Shown piece by piece: positions 34,057 to 43,791 of a stretch of 64,000 nucleotides of DNA. A program made the position numbers and the translations under genes. Location: contig OZ257146.1 of assembly GCA_965279255.1 (NCBI GenBank), forward strand, positions 4,216,001 through 4,280,000, written 5' to 3'. The notes beneath the pieces are model-generated. The model saw only the letters and a list, made by a program, of their open reading frames with translations. It was not told the origin of the DNA and ran no database searches. Each line of letters starts with the position of its first letter. Within the stretch, counting starts at the first letter, position 1. The DNA is from CAMFLJ01 sp965279255. Its GTDB lineage: Bacteria; Actinomycetota; Acidimicrobiia; Acidimicrobiales; Acidimicrobilacustridaceae.

Positions 34057-36357
34057 GTGATCCCCAACCTCCTCGACAAGGTCTGGATCGTCCCCGCCAT
34101 CATGGGGATGTCGTTCCTGCTGATCCTGTTCTTCGGCAAGAAGGCGGGCACCCGGGCCACCGCGGGCATCGGCATCGTCGCCGTCTCGCTGTGCCTGGTG
34201 TTCTCCGTCGTCGTCGCCGGCCAGTGGATCAACCGGGTGAACCACCCGCCCACCGGGGCCGCGCTCGCCGCCGACATCAAGCAGGCCAACGGCCTCACCC
34301 CGCAGACGCCGGAGGAGATCGAGTCCGAGATCAACTCGGCCACCAAGGACTCCGGCGAGACCGTCCCCTCGAGCTCCGAGGCCACCTCGAGCTCCGAGTC
34401 CTCCTCGGCCTCGGCCTCGGGCGAGGCCACCACCACCGAGGGCGAGCACTCCAGCGAGGCCACCGCGGCCGAGGGCGAGCACGCCGCCGAAGGCGAGCAC
34501 GGCGGAGAGGGCGAGCACGAGACCGTGCCCCCGGTCGTGCGCACGGTCACCTGGTTCACCATCGGCGGCATCAACTTCGAGGCCGGCACCCTGCTCGACG
34601 GCCTGGCGGCGATGATGCTGATCACCGTCTGCATCATTTCCCTGCTGGTGCACATCTACTCCACCGAGTACCTCCACGGCGACGTCCGCTTCACGCACTA
34701 CTACGCCTTCCTCTCGCTCTTCACCGCCTCGATGCTCTTCTACGTGCTGAGCTCGAACACGCTGCAGATGCTGGTGGGCTGGGAGCTCGTCGGCGTCTGT
34801 TCGTTCGCCCTCATCGGCCACTGGTGGGAGGAGAAGAAGAACAGCGACGCCGCCCTCAAGGCCTTCCTCACCAACCGCGTCGGCGACATGGGCCTCATCA
34901 TCGGCGTCACCATCACCTTCTTCGCCGCCGGCGCCACCAGCTTCAACGTCCTGCACATCAACGAGTACGCCCTCTCGGGCGGGGCCAACACGACGCTGTT
35001 GCTCGTCGGTGCGCTGTGCCTCTTCGGTGGCGTCACCTCGAAGTCGGGGCAGTTCCCGCTGCACACCTGGCTCCCCGACGCCATGGCCGGCCCGACGCCC
35101 GTGTCGGCGCTCATCCACGCCGCCACCATGGTCGTCGCCGGCGTGTACCTCATCGCCCGGCTCTACGCCGTCTTCTTCGAGGGCCTCGGCATCGGCTCGA
35201 GCTCGCTGCACTACGTGGCCTTCATCGGTGGCTTCACCACCGTGATGGGCGGTGCGCTGGCGTTCGTGCAGACCGACCTCAAGAAGGTGCTGGCGTACTC
35301 CACGATCTCCCAGCTGGGCTACATGGTCATGGCCCTCGGCGTGGGTGCCTGGACCGCAGGTGTGTTCCACCTGTTCACCCACGCCTTCTTCAAGGCCTGC
35401 CTCTTCCTCGGTGCCGGCTCCGTGAGCCACGCCTGCCACCACACGTTCGACATGCGTGAGATGGGTGGCCTGCGCAAGCACATGAAGAGCACCCACGCCA
35501 CGTTCCTGATCGCCTCACTGGCGTTGGCCGGCATCGTGCCCCTCGCCGGCTTCTGGTCGAAGGACGAGATCCTCGCCGGAGCCCAGCAGGGCCAGGAGAA
35601 CGCCTACACGCTGATGCTGATCTTCGGCCTCATCACGGCGCTCATGACCGCGGCCTACATGGGCCGGGCCTACTGGATGACCTTCTGGGGCGACTACCGC
35701 GGCCACGGCACCCCGCACGAGTCGCCCAAGGTGATCACCGTGCCGCTGTGGATCCTGGCCATCGCCGCCATCTTCCTCGGCTTCACCAACCTGCCGACCT
35801 GGTTCAACGCCCCGTCGTGGGCCACGACCCGGTTCGAGCACTTCGTCGAGCCGACCTTCGCCTTCCCGGCGGTCGAGCACCCCGAGTTCACCCCGTGGCT
35901 GGCCGTGCTCTCCACCGTGCTGGCGGTCACCGGCATCATGATCGCCTACCTGTACTACGAGAAGAACAAGGGGCCCCACGGCCTCACCCGCCGCAACGGC
36001 GCCGCCCGTGCCGGGTACACGTTCCTCGAGAACAAGTACTACCTCGACACCCTCTACACCGACATCATCGCCGCCGACACGAAGGGCCCCCTCGCCCGGG
36101 CGGCCTACTGGTTCAACCAGAACGTGCTCGACGGCATCATCGACGGCGCCGCAGCGGTGTCGAAGAAGGTGTCGGTGTTCGTCTACCGCGACGTCGACCA
36201 GCTGGTCGTCGACGGCGTCGTCAACGGCACGGGCCTGGTCTCGGAGGAATCCGGCCAGTTCCTGCGTCGCATGCAGACCGGCAAGGTTCAGCAGTACGCC
36301 GCCATCCTCTTCGCCGGTGTGGTCGTCCTCGCCGGTGTGCTCGTGTTCGTCGTCTAG
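34057..36357 (+). CDS. nuoL: Complex I subunit L, second operon, with a long acidic Ser/His-rich insert
   Basis: This antiporter-like subunit has 766 residues, about 100 more than the first NuoL. The extra length is mainly a soluble insert at residues about 98-160: it starts with Ser/Glu runs (SSSEATSSSESSSASAS) and continues with GEH repeats (GEHAAEGEHGGEGEHE). The insert lies between the second helix and VVRTVTWFTIGGINFEAG, a loop expected outside the cytoplasm. The core is normal: LVGWELVGVCSFALIGHWW, PLHTWLPDAMAGPTPVSAL and DLKKVLAYSTISQLGYMVMA. The start is GTG. Confidence 0.94.
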   Translation: MIPNLLDKVWIVPAIMGMSFLLILFFGKKAGTRATAGIGIVAVSLCLVFSVVVAGQWINRVNHPPTGAALAADIKQANGLTPQTPEEIESEINSATKDSGETVPSSSEATSSSESSSASASGEATTTEGEHSSEATAAEGEHAAEGEHGGEGEHETVPPVVRTVTWFTIGGINFEAGTLLDGLAAMMLITVCIISLLVHIYSTEYLHGDVRFTHYYAFLSLFTASMLFYVLSSNTLQMLVGWELVGVCSFALIGHWWEEKKNSDAALKAFLTNRVGDMGLIIGVTITFFAAGATSFNVLHINEYALSGGANTTLLLVGALCLFGGVTSKSGQFPLHTWLPDAMAGPTPVSALIHAATMVVAGVYLIARLYAVFFEGLGIGSSSLHYVAFIGGFTTVMGGALAFVQTDLKKVLAYSTISQLGYMVMALGVGAWTAGVFHLFTHAFFKACLFLGAGSVSHACHHTFDMREMGGLRKHMKSTHATFLIASLALAGIVPLAGFWSKDEILAGAQQGQENAYTLMLIFGLITALMTAAYMGRAYWMTFWGDYRGHGTPHESPKVITVPLWILAIAAIFLGFTNLPTWFNAPSWATTRFEHFVEPTFAFPAVEHPEFTPWLAVLSTVLAVTGIMIAYLYYEKNKGPHGLTRRNGAARAGYTFLENKYYLDTLYTDIIAADTKGPLARAAYWFNQNVLDGIIDGAAAVSKKVSVFVYRDVDQLVVDGVVNGTGLVSEESGQFLRRMQTGKVQQYAAILFAGVVVLAGVLVFVV

Positions 36358-36375
36358 GAGCCCAGGACCAACCCG

Positions 36376-37938
36376 ATGAAAGACTTCCTGAACAGCTGGG
36401 GCCTGACCCTCGCGATGTTCGTGCCGCTCGCCGGTGCGCTCGTGATGCTCCTTGTCCCCAAGGCGAAGGAGCACACGCACAAGGTCCTCGCCCTGGGCAC
36501 GAGCCTGGTGGTGGCGTTGATCGGCGTGCTGTTGCTGACCAACTTCGACTACGACGACGGCCGGACGCTCCAGTTCGTCGTCGACAAGTCGTGGATCCCC
36601 TTCATCAACAGCCGCTACATCATCGGCATCGACGGCATCTCCCTGCCGATGATCGCCCTGACGATGCTGATCGTGCCGCTGTGCATCATCTACTCCTGGA
36701 ACCACTTCCCGGAGCCCAAGAACCCCAAGGCGTTCCTGATCCTGATCCTGATCCTCGAGACGGGCATGATCGGCACGTTCTGCGCTCAGGACCTCATCCT
36801 GTTCTTCGTCTTCTTCGAGGTCGTCCTCCTGCCGATGTACTTCATGATCGGCGTCTGGGGCGGCGAGAAGCGGCGCTACGCGGCGATGAAGTTCTTCCTC
36901 TACACGCTGTTCGGCTCGGCGCTCATGATCGTCAGCTTCATGGCGCTGTACTTCCTCTCGGACAAGGTGCCGGTCCCCGGTGGCGGCTTCGCCCACACCT
37001 TCGACATGCGCGTGCTCCCGATGGCGGCCGCCGGCATCTCCACGACCGCCGCCCTCTGGATCTTCGGCGGCATGTTCATGGGCTTCGGCATCAAGGTGCC
37101 GATGTTCCCGTTCCACACCTGGCTGCCCGACGCCCACACCCAGGCCCCCACGGTCGGCTCGGTGATCCTGGCCGCCGTGCTGCTGAAGCTCGGCACCTAC
37201 GGCTTCATCCGCATCGCCCTGCCGATCCTGCCCCAGGCGGCCGAGAAGTGGGCCCCGTTCATCGGCCTCCTGGCGGTCATCGGCATCATCTACGGCGCCC
37301 TGTGCTGTCTGGCGCAGACGGACATGAAGAGGTTGATCGCCTTCTCGTCGGTGGCCCACATGGGCTTCGTGATGTTGGGCATCGCCACCCTCACCGACTT
37401 CGGCATCAACGCCGCCATCTTCGGCATGGTCGCCCACGGCCTCATCACCGGCATGCTCTTCTTCGTCGCCGGCTCGGCCAAGGAGCGGTTCCACACGCTC
37501 GACATCGCCCGCCTCGGCGGCATGCTCAAGCAGATGCCCCGCATGGGTTGGATCCTCGGGTTCTCGGTGATGGCCTCACTGGGCCTCCCCGGTCTGGCCG
37601 GGTTCTGGGGCGAGTTCCCCGCCATCCTCTCGGCCTACAACCCGGGCGGCGACCTCAACGTCGGCCTCTTCCGGGTGTACATGGTCGTGGCCGCCCTCGG
37701 CACGGTGCTCGCCGCCGCCTACCTGCTCTGGCTCTTCCAGCGGGTGGCCTTCGGCACCCCGACCGACGAGTTCGCCGACGACCCCCACATCCACGACGTC
37801 AGCTTCACCGAGTACGTCGCGTGGGTTCCCATGCTGGTGCTGATCGTGGTGCTCGGCTTCTTCCCGAACATCATCTTCCACGTCACCAACCCGGCCGTGT
37901 CCAACATGGTCTCCGCCTTCTCCGGGACCGGGAGCTGA
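36376..37938 (+). CDS. nuoM: Complex I subunit M, second operon
   Basis: The antiporter-like subunit has 520 residues. FFVFFEVVLLPMYFMIGVWG, KVPMFPFHTWLPDAHTQAPT and KLGTYGFIRIALPILPQA match the family. It lacks the acidic tail of the first NuoM. The ATG follows AGGAGCC by about 10 bases. Confidence 0.95.
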   Translation: MKDFLNSWGLTLAMFVPLAGALVMLLVPKAKEHTHKVLALGTSLVVALIGVLLLTNFDYDDGRTLQFVVDKSWIPFINSRYIIGIDGISLPMIALTMLIVPLCIIYSWNHFPEPKNPKAFLILILILETGMIGTFCAQDLILFFVFFEVVLLPMYFMIGVWGGEKRRYAAMKFFLYTLFGSALMIVSFMALYFLSDKVPVPGGGFAHTFDMRVLPMAAAGISTTAALWIFGGMFMGFGIKVPMFPFHTWLPDAHTQAPTVGSVILAAVLLKLGTYGFIRIALPILPQAAEKWAPFIGLLAVIGIIYGALCCLAQTDMKRLIAFSSVAHMGFVMLGIATLTDFGINAAIFGMVAHGLITGMLFFVAGSAKERFHTLDIARLGGMLKQMPRMGWILGFSVMASLGLPGLAGFWGEFPAILSAYNPGGDLNVGLFRVYMVVAALGTVLAAAYLLWLFQRVAFGTPTDEFADDPHIHDVSFTEYVAWVPMLVLIVVLGFFPNIIFHVTNPAVSNMVSAFSGTGS

Positions 37939-37942
37939 TCCA

Positions 37943-39454
37943 TTGCTCGCCCAGCTCGTGACGTTCGCGTGGGAGGCACCCAGCGTCGACTTCCACGCTC
38001 TCGCGCCCGAGATCGTGGTGCTCGCCACGCTGGTCCTCCTGCTCCTCGTCGACGCCTTCACCGGCGACGACAAGCGGTGGGCGGCGTCCTCGATCGCCGG
38101 CATCGGCCTGCTCGTCGCCCTCATCCCCGTGGCGACGCTCGCCTACGACGGCGTCTCTCGCGTCATGTTCGGCGGCGGCTACGTCGTCGACAACTACGCC
38201 CTGGTCCTCAAGGCGCTCTTCCTGCTCTCGGGCTACATCGTGGTGCTGCTGTCCACGAACTACATCGCCGAGGGTGACTACTGGGAGGGCGAGTACTACC
38301 AGATGATCCTGGCGTCGGTGCTGGGCATGATGGTGATGGCCTCTGCCCGCGACATGATCAGCATCTTCGTCGCCCTGGAGCTGCTCTCGATCCCCGCCTA
38401 CATGATGGCGGCGTGGCGCAAGCGTGACCTCAAGGGCAACGAGGCGGGCCTGAAGTACTACCTGATGGGTGTGTTCGCCTCGGCGATCATGCTCTACGGC
38501 ATGTCGGTGATCTACGGCTACACCGGCACGACCCTGCTGGCCGAGATCGCCCCCCGCATCGGCGAGCTGGCCACCTCGACGCCGCTGATCACCCTGGGCA
38601 TCGTCTTCGTCCTGCTCGGCTTCGCCTTCAAGGTCTCGGCCGTGCCCTTCCACACCTGGGCCCCCGACACCTACGAGGGTGCGCCCACCCCGGTCACCGC
38701 GTTCCTGGCCGTCGCCTCCAAGGCCGCCGGTTTCGTGGCCCTCATGACCCTGCTCTTCGTGGGCTTCTGGGGCCGCCACGACGTGTGGGAGCCCCTGATG
38801 TGGGTGCTCGCCGCCGTCACCATGTTCGTGGGCAACCTCATCGCCCTGCGCCAGACCAACGTCGTGCGCATGCTCGCCTACTCGGGCATCGCCCAGGCCG
38901 GCTACATGCTCGCCCCGCTCGCCGTGGCCGGCACCAGCCCCGAGGCGGCCTCGCAGGCCCTGCACTCGATCGTCATCTACCTGGTGATCTACGCGGCCAT
39001 GAACCTCGGTGCCTTCGCCGTGGTGCTGGCGGTGGCCCGCAAGACCCGCTCGGCCGAGCTCGACTCCTTCGGCGGGCTGTTCTCGTATGCCCCGGGGCTC
39101 ACCGTGGCCATGTCGATCTTCCTCTTCTCCCTCGCCGGCATCCCGCCGGCGGCGGGCTGGTTCGCCAAGATCGGCATCTTCCAGGCCCTCGCCTCGGCGG
39201 GCACCACCTCCGGGTACGTCCTGGCCGTGATCGTCGCCGTGAACTCGGTGATCGCCTTCGCCTACTACGGCCGGCTGCTGCGCATCATGTGGTTCGAGGA
39301 AGCCCCCGACGGCGACACGACCCCCATCAAGGTGCCGGCCTCGCTCACCGCGGCGCTCGTCATCACCGTCGCCATCACCCTCGTGGCCGGCATCGTGCCG
39401 AGCGTGGTCACCCACTTCACCGACCCGATCAGCCTCCTGGCCCTCGGCAACTAG
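37943..39454 (+). CDS. nuoN: Complex I subunit N, second operon
   Basis: The antiporter-like subunit has 503 residues. FVALELLSIPAYMMAAWRKR, EAGLKYYLMGVFASAIMLYG and KVSAVPFHTWAPDTYEGAPT are the conserved segments. The start is TTG at 37943, 4 bases after the nuoM2 stop, with GGGAG about 8 bases upstream. It ends the 11-gene operon. The MidA gene starts only 24 bases later and is probably co-transcribed. Confidence 0.94.
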   Translation: MLAQLVTFAWEAPSVDFHALAPEIVVLATLVLLLLVDAFTGDDKRWAASSIAGIGLLVALIPVATLAYDGVSRVMFGGGYVVDNYALVLKALFLLSGYIVVLLSTNYIAEGDYWEGEYYQMILASVLGMMVMASARDMISIFVALELLSIPAYMMAAWRKRDLKGNEAGLKYYLMGVFASAIMLYGMSVIYGYTGTTLLAEIAPRIGELATSTPLITLGIVFVLLGFAFKVSAVPFHTWAPDTYEGAPTPVTAFLAVASKAAGFVALMTLLFVGFWGRHDVWEPLMWVLAAVTMFVGNLIALRQTNVVRMLAYSGIAQAGYMLAPLAVAGTSPEAASQALHSIVIYLVIYAAMNLGAFAVVLAVARKTRSAELDSFGGLFSYAPGLTVAMSIFLFSLAGIPPAAGWFAKIGIFQALASAGTTSGYVLAVIVAVNSVIAFAYYGRLLRIMWFEEAPDGDTTPIKVPASLTAALVITVAITLVAGIVPSVVTHFTDPISLLALGN

Positions 39455-39478
39455 GTCACCGACCGGCTCCGGCCGCTC

Positions 39479-40597
39479 ATGGTCCCGCCCGCCCTCGCCG
39501 CGCAGCTCGCCGGTGGGCGGGCGGTCGCCTTCTCGGCGTTCGTCGACCTCGCCCTCTACGACCCGGTCGACGGCTTCTACGCCTCGGGCGGTCGGGCCGG
39601 GCGCCGCGGCGACTTCCTGACCAGCCCCGAGGTCGGGCCCCTGTTCGGGGCCCTGCTGGCCCGCTGGCTCGACGACACGTGGCAGCGCCTCGGGCGCCCC
39701 GATCCCTTCGTCGTGGTCGAGGTGGGCGCCGGCCCGGGAACCCTGGCCCGCTCGGTGCGGGTCGCGGCACCGGAGTGCGCGCCGGCGCTGGTCTACGTGC
39801 TGGTCGAGCGCAGCGCCTCCCAGCGGGCCTCTCATGCCGAGCACCTGCCCGGGTGGGTGGGGGAGCTCGACGGCGAGGGCCTGGCGTCGTTGTGCGCGAG
39901 GCCCCGGGGTGGGGAAGGGGCTGCCTTCGTGTCCTCGCCCGTGCCGCCGGCATCGTTCGTCGGCGCGGTGATCGCCAACGAGCTGCTCGACAACGTGGCG
40001 TTCGACGTCGTGCGCAGCACCCCGGCGGGCGCAGAGCAGCTGACGGTCGTCGCCGCCGGTGACGACCTGGACCTGCGGGTCGCGCCGGCCGAGGCGGCCC
40101 TGGGAGCGGTGCTCGCCGACCTCGGGGTCCCGGACGGCGTGTGGGTCCCGTGGCAGCTGCCGGCTCGGACCTGGCTGGCCGATGCGCTGGCGCGCGTCGA
40201 GCGGGGCCGCCTGCTCGTCGTCGACTACGCGGCCCCCACCGCGGAGCTCGCTGCCCGATCCGAGATGGGGTGGTTGCGCACGTTCCGGGGCCACGAGCGC
40301 GGGGGTCACCCCCTCGACGAGCCGGGCTCGCAGGACATCACCACCGACGTGGCCGTCGACCAGCTCCAGCTCGGCCACCCGGCCACCCGTGTGCTCACCC
40401 AGGCCGCGCTGCTGGTCGACCTCGGGATCGACGAGCTGGTGGCCGAGGGCCGCCGCGTCTGGGACGAGAAGGCCGGGGCACCCGATGTCGAGGCCCTGCG
40501 CGCCCGGAGCCGGGTGCGCGAGGCCGAGGCCCTCACCGATCCCGACGGCCTCGGGGCGTTCCTCGCCCTCGAGTGGGACGTCGCTCTCGACGGGTAG
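39479..40597 (+). CDS. MidA/NDUFAF7-family SAM-dependent methyltransferase
   Basis: The protein has 372 residues. Diagnostic segments are YYDPVDGFY-like ALYDPVDGFYASGG, then GDFLTSPEVGPLFG (44-57) and the SAM-binding loop VVEVGAGPGTLARSV (80-93). Further on are ANELLDNVAFDVV and GSQDITTDVAVDQL. The mitochondrial relative NDUFAF7 (MidA) dimethylates an arginine of NDUFS2 and is needed for complex I assembly. Bacterial members are mostly uncharacterised. Here the gene follows nuoN2 by 24 bases in the same direction, which fits a role on a NuoD protein. The ATG has no strong ribosome site, so translation may rely on coupling. Confidence 0.88.
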   Translation: MVPPALAAQLAGGRAVAFSAFVDLALYDPVDGFYASGGRAGRRGDFLTSPEVGPLFGALLARWLDDTWQRLGRPDPFVVVEVGAGPGTLARSVRVAAPECAPALVYVLVERSASQRASHAEHLPGWVGELDGEGLASLCARPRGGEGAAFVSSPVPPASFVGAVIANELLDNVAFDVVRSTPAGAEQLTVVAAGDDLDLRVAPAEAALGAVLADLGVPDGVWVPWQLPARTWLADALARVERGRLLVVDYAAPTAELAARSEMGWLRTFRGHERGGHPLDEPGSQDITTDVAVDQLQLGHPATRVLTQAALLVDLGIDELVAEGRRVWDEKAGAPDVEALRARSRVREAEALTDPDGLGAFLALEWDVALDG

Positions 40598-40616
40598 CCC
40601 GCCCCGGCGGAGCGGG
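40598..40616 (+). terminator. Weak hairpin after the MidA gene
   Basis: CCCGC (40598-40602) pairs with GCGGG (40612-40616), with a few inner pairs. The stem starts right after the stop codon. It may end the second nuo-midA transcript before acs, but it is much weaker than the other hairpins in this window. Confidence 0.35.
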
Positions 40617-40669
40617 TGACGAGCGGCACTATCCTCCGTCCCCGGCGGAACCGCTACCAGGAGGTCGCC

Positions 40670-42624
<1,955 letters not shown>

Positions 42625-42628
<4 letters not shown>

Positions 42629-43119
42629 CCGACATCTGGGTCCCCGACAACTGGCGTTGGCGCGCCGGCCCGGTGCCGGCCGGGCCCGCGGTCGTCTTCG
42701 ACATGGACGGCGTGCTGTCCGACGCCTCGCGCCGCCAGCACTACCTCGACCGCCCCTTCCGCGACTGGGAGGCCTTCTTCCAGGCCTGCGGCGACGACGA
42801 CCTCATCGCCGAGGTCGCCCGCCTGCTCGAGGTCCTCGACCCCGACCTGCGCGTCCTGCTGCTCACCGCCCGCCCCCAGCGGGTGCGCGATCAGACCCTC
42901 GCCTGGCTCCAGCGCTACGGCCTGCGCTGGGACCTGCTGGTGATGCGGGACTGGGACGACTTCGGCTCGTCGCGCAGCTACAAGCAGCGGGTGGTCTCGG
43001 AGTTCCGCGAGTACGGCTTCGAGCTGCGGCTCGCCTTCGAGGACGATCGGCGCAACGTCGACATGTTCCACGCCGAGGGCGTGCCCTGCGTCTACATCCA
43101 CTCCGGCTACTACGACTGA
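42625..43119 (+). CDS. HAD-superfamily phosphatase, polynucleotide-kinase 3'-phosphatase-like
   Basis: The protein has 164 residues. HAD motif I is VVFDMDGVLSD (nucleophile D26, acid D28), motif II is LLLTARPQRVRD (T81), motif III is K120, and motif IV is FEDDRRNV (D140, D141). The order DWEAFFQAC after motif I, then MRDWDDF before K120, resembles the phosphatase domain of T4-type polynucleotide kinase, which acts on 3'-phosphates or small phosphoesters. No kinase domain is attached. The GTG start overlaps the acs stop, so the two are translated together; a link to acetate metabolism is not obvious. The substrate is unknown. Confidence 0.78.
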
Positions 43120-43130
43120 GCGGCCGGCTC

Positions 43131-43159
43131 GCCCTCCGCGGCCCGACGGGCCGGAGGGC
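43131..43159. terminator. Hairpin terminator between convergent HAD and yajQ genes
   Basis: GCCCTCCG (43131-43138) pairs with CGGAGGGC (43152-43159), with a further GCCC/GGGC inner stem. It lies in the 53-base gap between convergent genes and can serve both strands. Confidence 0.75.
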
Positions 43160-43172
43160 GCGGTCGGACCGG

Positions 43173-43661
43173 TCAGTCGCGGAAGTTGATGAACTGCAGC
43201 GGGATCTCGAGGTCGACCTCCTTGAGGCCGGCGATCACCGCCTGGAGGTCGTCGCGCTTCTTGCCGGTGACGCGCACCTGATCACCCTGGGTCTGGGACT
43301 GGATGCCCTTGAGCCCGAGCTCCTTGATGGCCTTGTTCACGCCCTTGGCCTTCTCCGAGGAGATGCCGGCGTTGATCTTGGCCGTCTGCCGCACGGTGCC
43401 GCCGGCGGCGTCCTCGACCTTCAGGTACTCGAGGGACTTGAGCGAGACCTTGCGCTTCACCAGCTTCTCCTCCAGCACCTGCCGGAGGGCGGTGAGGCGG
43501 TCCTCGCTGCTCGAGTGCATCTCGATCTCGAGCTCCTTGAGCTCGATCGTGGAGTTGGTCCCCTTGAAGTCGAACCGGTTGGAGAGCTCTCGGGACGCCT
43601 GGTCGACCGCGTTGCGGACCTCCTGGGCGTCGACCTCGGAGACGACATCGAAGCTGGCCAT
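43173..43661 (-). CDS. YajQ-family nucleotide-binding protein
   Basis: The protein has 162 residues, the standard length. It begins MASFDVVSEVDAQEVRNAVD and continues with NRFDFKGTNSTIEL and GKKRDDLQAVIAGLKEVDL, all typical of YajQ (UPF0234). It ends PLQFINFRD. Family members have two ferredoxin-like domains and bind RNA or nucleotides; some bind cyclic di-GMP and act with a transcription factor. The ATG at 43659-43661 has AAAGGAGG just upstream. The next gene, divergent from it, encodes a GGDEF-EAL protein, so a cyclic di-GMP link is possible. Confidence 0.93.
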   Translation of the reverse strand: MASFDVVSEVDAQEVRNAVDQASRELSNRFDFKGTNSTIELKELEIEMHSSSEDRLTALRQVLEEKLVKRKVSLKSLEYLKVEDAAGGTVRQTAKINAGISSEKAKGVNKAIKELGLKGIQSQTQGDQVRVTGKKRDDLQAVIAGLKEVDLEIPLQFINFRD

Positions 43662-43791
43662 GGCCTCCTTTCTACCGCCGAACCGCGACCCGCGCCGCAA
43701 CCGTCGGGGTGCTCGGCCGCCCACGCGGCGGCCGAAGCCCGTACTGTTCCTCACGCAACGATCGCGGTTTCGCCAGGGACAGGAGCGCGGG

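Noticed and set aside
12946..39454. The idea that the two nuo operons arose by a recent duplication
   Set aside because: NuoA, NuoB, NuoD, NuoI and NuoL pairs differ in key motif wording, length and tails. The operons look like separate lineages brought together.
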